A DNA stretch of 64,000 nt, from the NCBI GenBank assembly GCA_965205545.1, contig OZ242170.1, positions 2,356,001 to 2,420,000 of the forward strand, read 5' to 3'. Below are positions 62,051 to 64,000 of this stretch, piece by piece. Below the pieces are notes generated by a model, which searched no databases, had not been told where the DNA came from, and saw only the letters and a program-made list of their open reading frames with translations. The translations under genes and the position numbers were made by a program. The stretch is from Bin55 sp965205545. Lineage in GTDB: Bacteria; Pseudomonadota; Gammaproteobacteria; Pseudomonadales; Azotimanducaceae. Each line of letters begins with the position of its first letter. The stretch's first letter is position 1.

Positions 62051-64000
62051 ATGGAGCTAACCGACAAGTACACCAAGACGGAAGGCTCGATCTGGATCGG
62101 TGGCGTGCAGGGCATCGTCCGATTGTTGCTTGAGCAAAGCAGTATTGATTCCGAAAACGGTCTTCGAACCGCCGGCTTTGTAAGCGGCTACAGGGGGTCT
62201 CCTCTTGGTGGCGTAGACCAGACGCTTGAAAGAGAGAAGAAATTTCTAGAAGCGGCCAACATTCACTTTGAGCCTGGAGTCAACGAGGACTTGGCTGCTA
62301 CAGCCGTATGGGGTACCCAGCAAACAAACCTCTATCCAGATGCTCGCTATGATGGGGTCTTTGGACTGTGGTACGGCAAATCGCCTGGGCTCGACCGTTC
62401 AGGAGATGTGTTCCGACACGCGAACAATGCAGGCACAACGCCGCATGGCGGTGTAGTCGCCATCGTCGGGGACGACCCGGCATGCAAGTCATCAACTCTC
62501 CCTTCTGCGAGCGCAGGCGCGCTTCGCGAGTTTCAAGTTCCCATTCTTGTTCCCTCGGATGTTGGGGACCTCATTCGGCTGGGACTTGCCGGATGGGCAC
62601 TTTCGCGCTATTCGGGTTGCTGGGCCGCATTGACGGCTGTAACAGCCGTAATGGACAGTGCGGCATCGGTTCCCATCGACGAATTGAGGTCAAACTACGT
62701 GCAACCTGCTCACGATTTCGACCCGCATATTCGACTGATTGACACCCCGCGTGAGCAGGAATCTCGAATGTTGGAAAAAATTGCCTTGGCCTCGCGATTC
62801 GGGTCGGCAAACAACATAAATGAGATTGTCGTAGACACTCCGTCGCCCCGCATCGCTTTGGTGGGCGCAGGCAAGGCCTACACGGATATGCGGCAAGCGC
62901 TACGAAATCTCGGCTTTGGCAACGACGACGCGATTGCCAAAGCAGGGATTAGAGTAGTCAAGATGGGAATGGTCTGGCCTCTTGAAGAGGCTCACCTTCG
63001 CGAAGTCTTGAAGAATGTCGGCAAGATCCTCGTGGTGGAAGGCAAGGGCAATTTTCTAGAGGAGAGCCTCAAGAACGTTCTCTACGGTCCAAATGCACCA
63101 GCAATTCATGGCAAGTCGGATGCAGGGGACAGCTGCCTCTTGCCAACAATTGGCGAACCAAACAGCGACGACATATTGAAGGCACTGGTCGGCTACTTGG
63201 ATCAGCATGGCATCTCTTTGCCCACGGCGATTGACTTGGACCTTCGCTACGCTGAGCCTGATATCGAGCCGCCAGAATCGGCGAACGAATCACGCAAGCC
63301 ACTATTTTGCCCTGGTTGCCCTCATAGTGTTTCCACTCAGATTCCGGAAGGAAGCCGAGCGTTGGCGGGGATCGGGTGCCACTACATGGTTCAGTGGATG
63401 GACCGCAACACCTACACCTTCACGCACATGGGCGGAGAAGGGGTCAACTGGATTGGCCAAGCGCCATTCACTGACGAGAAGCACATTTTCGTAAACCTCG
63501 GGGACGGCACCTACTTTCACTCAGGATTGATGGCCATCAGGGCGGCTGTCGCGGCTGGCGTGAATGTTACGTACAAGCTGCTTTACAACGATGCTGTTGC
63601 TATGACGGGCGGGCAGCAGGTTGAAGGGAAACTGACTGTCGATGACGTGGTTCGGCAGCTGAGCGCTGAGAACGTGGAGGAAATCCACATAGTGGCGGAC
63701 GATCCGGACCGATATGAGGGTAAGCCCTATCGCGTCTCCCATCGCGACGAATTGAACGATGTTCAGGAACGTCTGCGCGAAGTCCCTGGATGTTCCATTT
63801 TGATCTACGATCAAGTTTGCGCCAACGAAGAGCGACGCCGTCGCAAGCGTGGACGAGCGCCAGCCAAGACGAAGCGCGTTGTGATTAACGATGCCGTCTG
63901 TGAAGGTTGCGGGGACTGCACTCGAGCCTCGATGTGCAGCGCGATTGAACCAGTCGTTACGGATTACGGCATAAAGCGACGTATCAATCAAACAGCTTGT
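62051..64000 (+). CDS. indolepyruvate ferredoxin oxidoreductase family protein, 3' truncated by window
   Basis: About 650 residues of a large fused 2-oxoacid:ferredoxin oxidoreductase are encoded; the frame stays open at the window edge. The N-terminal part (GGVQGIVRLLLEQ; AGFVSGYRGSPLGGVDQ) is the pyrimidine-binding domain typical of the fused indolepyruvate type, with AIVGDDPACKSST. The TPP-binding region is at about residues 475-520 (VNLGDGTYFHSG, then YNDAVAMTGGQQ). A ferredoxin-like cysteine cluster begins near residue 618 (NDAVCEGCGDCTRASMC). These cytoplasmic enzymes decarboxylate aryl or branched 2-oxoacids to acyl-CoA, which fits the nearby acyl-CoA genes. Further domains should follow beyond 64000. 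Confidence 0.88.
   Translation, partial: MELTDKYTKTEGSIWIGGVQGIVRLLLEQSSIDSENGLRTAGFVSGYRGSPLGGVDQTLEREKKFLEAANIHFEPGVNEDLAATAVWGTQQTNLYPDARYDGVFGLWYGKSPGLDRSGDVFRHANNAGTTPHGGVVAIVGDDPACKSSTLPSASAGALREFQVPILVPSDVGDLIRLGLAGWALSRYSGCWAALTAVTAVMDSAASVPIDELRSNYVQPAHDFDPHIRLIDTPREQESRMLEKIALASRFGSANNINEIVVDTPSPRIALVGAGKAYTDMRQALRNLGFGNDDAIAKAGIRVVKMGMVWPLEEAHLREVLKNVGKILVVEGKGNFLEESLKNVLYGPNAPAIHGKSDAGDSCLLPTIGEPNSDDILKALVGYLDQHGISLPTAIDLDLRYAEPDIEPPESANESRKPLFCPGCPHSVSTQIPEGSRALAGIGCHYMVQWMDRNTYTFTHMGGEGVNWIGQAPFTDEKHIFVNLGDGTYFHSGLMAIRAAVAAGVNVTYKLLYNDAVAMTGGQQVEGKLTVDDVVRQLSAENVEEIHIVADDPDRYEGKPYRVSHRDELNDVQERLREVPGCSILIYDQVCANEERRRRKRGRAPAKTKRVVINDAVCEGCGDCTRASMCSAIEPVVTDYGIKRRINQTAC

Overview
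This 64 kb window looks like the chromosome of a Gram-negative bacterium, most likely a marine or host-associated gammaproteobacterium. The grounds are a heme A synthase, a three-gene TRAP transporter, a TorF-type porin, two phytanoyl-CoA dioxygenase-like enzymes, lipoproteins with classical lipoboxes, and a tRNA-Arg(CCG) whose CCA end is encoded. The taxonomic call is inference from gene content only.

Layout. 0-0.5 kb: a RelB/YafQ toxin-antitoxin pair. 0.7-4.8 kb: two tandem copies of a membrane-anchored helical-repeat protein (called family A here); the first is frameshifted. 4.8-8.0 kb: a disrupted membrane gene, a lone AbiEi-type antitoxin with a perfect palindromic operator, a VapBC pair and a lone MNT nucleotidyltransferase. 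8-16 kb: a LarA-like racemase, a small lipoprotein, an amidohydrolase, PnuC, a phytanoyl-CoA dioxygenase and several broken or unknown genes. 16.2-41.4 kb: a long, almost entirely plus-strand array of exported beta-sandwich repeat proteins (family B) interleaved with two more family A genes. A DUF4143-type ATPase sits inside the array behind its own palindrome, and a VOC protein and a TlpA-like lipoprotein are embedded in it on the minus strand. 41.5-49.6 kb: the tRNA and housekeeping or metabolic genes (heme A synthase, O-methyltransferase, nucleoside hydrolase, ankyrin protein, SNase-like protein, second PhyH, MDR reductase, hotdog thioesterase), then an exported protein gene with an in-frame amber codon. 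49.9-64 kb: TRAP transporter, LRR protein, VOC protein, AGPS-like FAD oxidase, alpha/beta hydrolase, thiolase, acyl-CoA carboxylase beta subunit, TorF porin, and the 5' part of an indolepyruvate ferredoxin oxidoreductase that runs off the window.

The most unusual part is the A/B array. Family A has one N-terminal membrane helix and about 600 residues of helical repeats. Family B has a signal peptide and about eight beta modules related to carboxypeptidase regulatory-like domains. Four A genes plus one A remnant, and six B genes plus at least three B remnants, lie within 41 kb. The B genes share a roughly 375-bp intergenic unit, carry nearly identical patches that suggest gene conversion, and include copies at several stages of decay. 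I infer a recombining, paired envelope system in which A is anchored in the inner membrane and B acts in the periplasm or at the surface. I do not recognise a described system of this form.

Several genes are broken by single-base indels, a 20-nt insertion or a nonsense codon. Either the genome is eroding, as in symbionts, or the assembly contains errors; the sequence alone cannot separate these.
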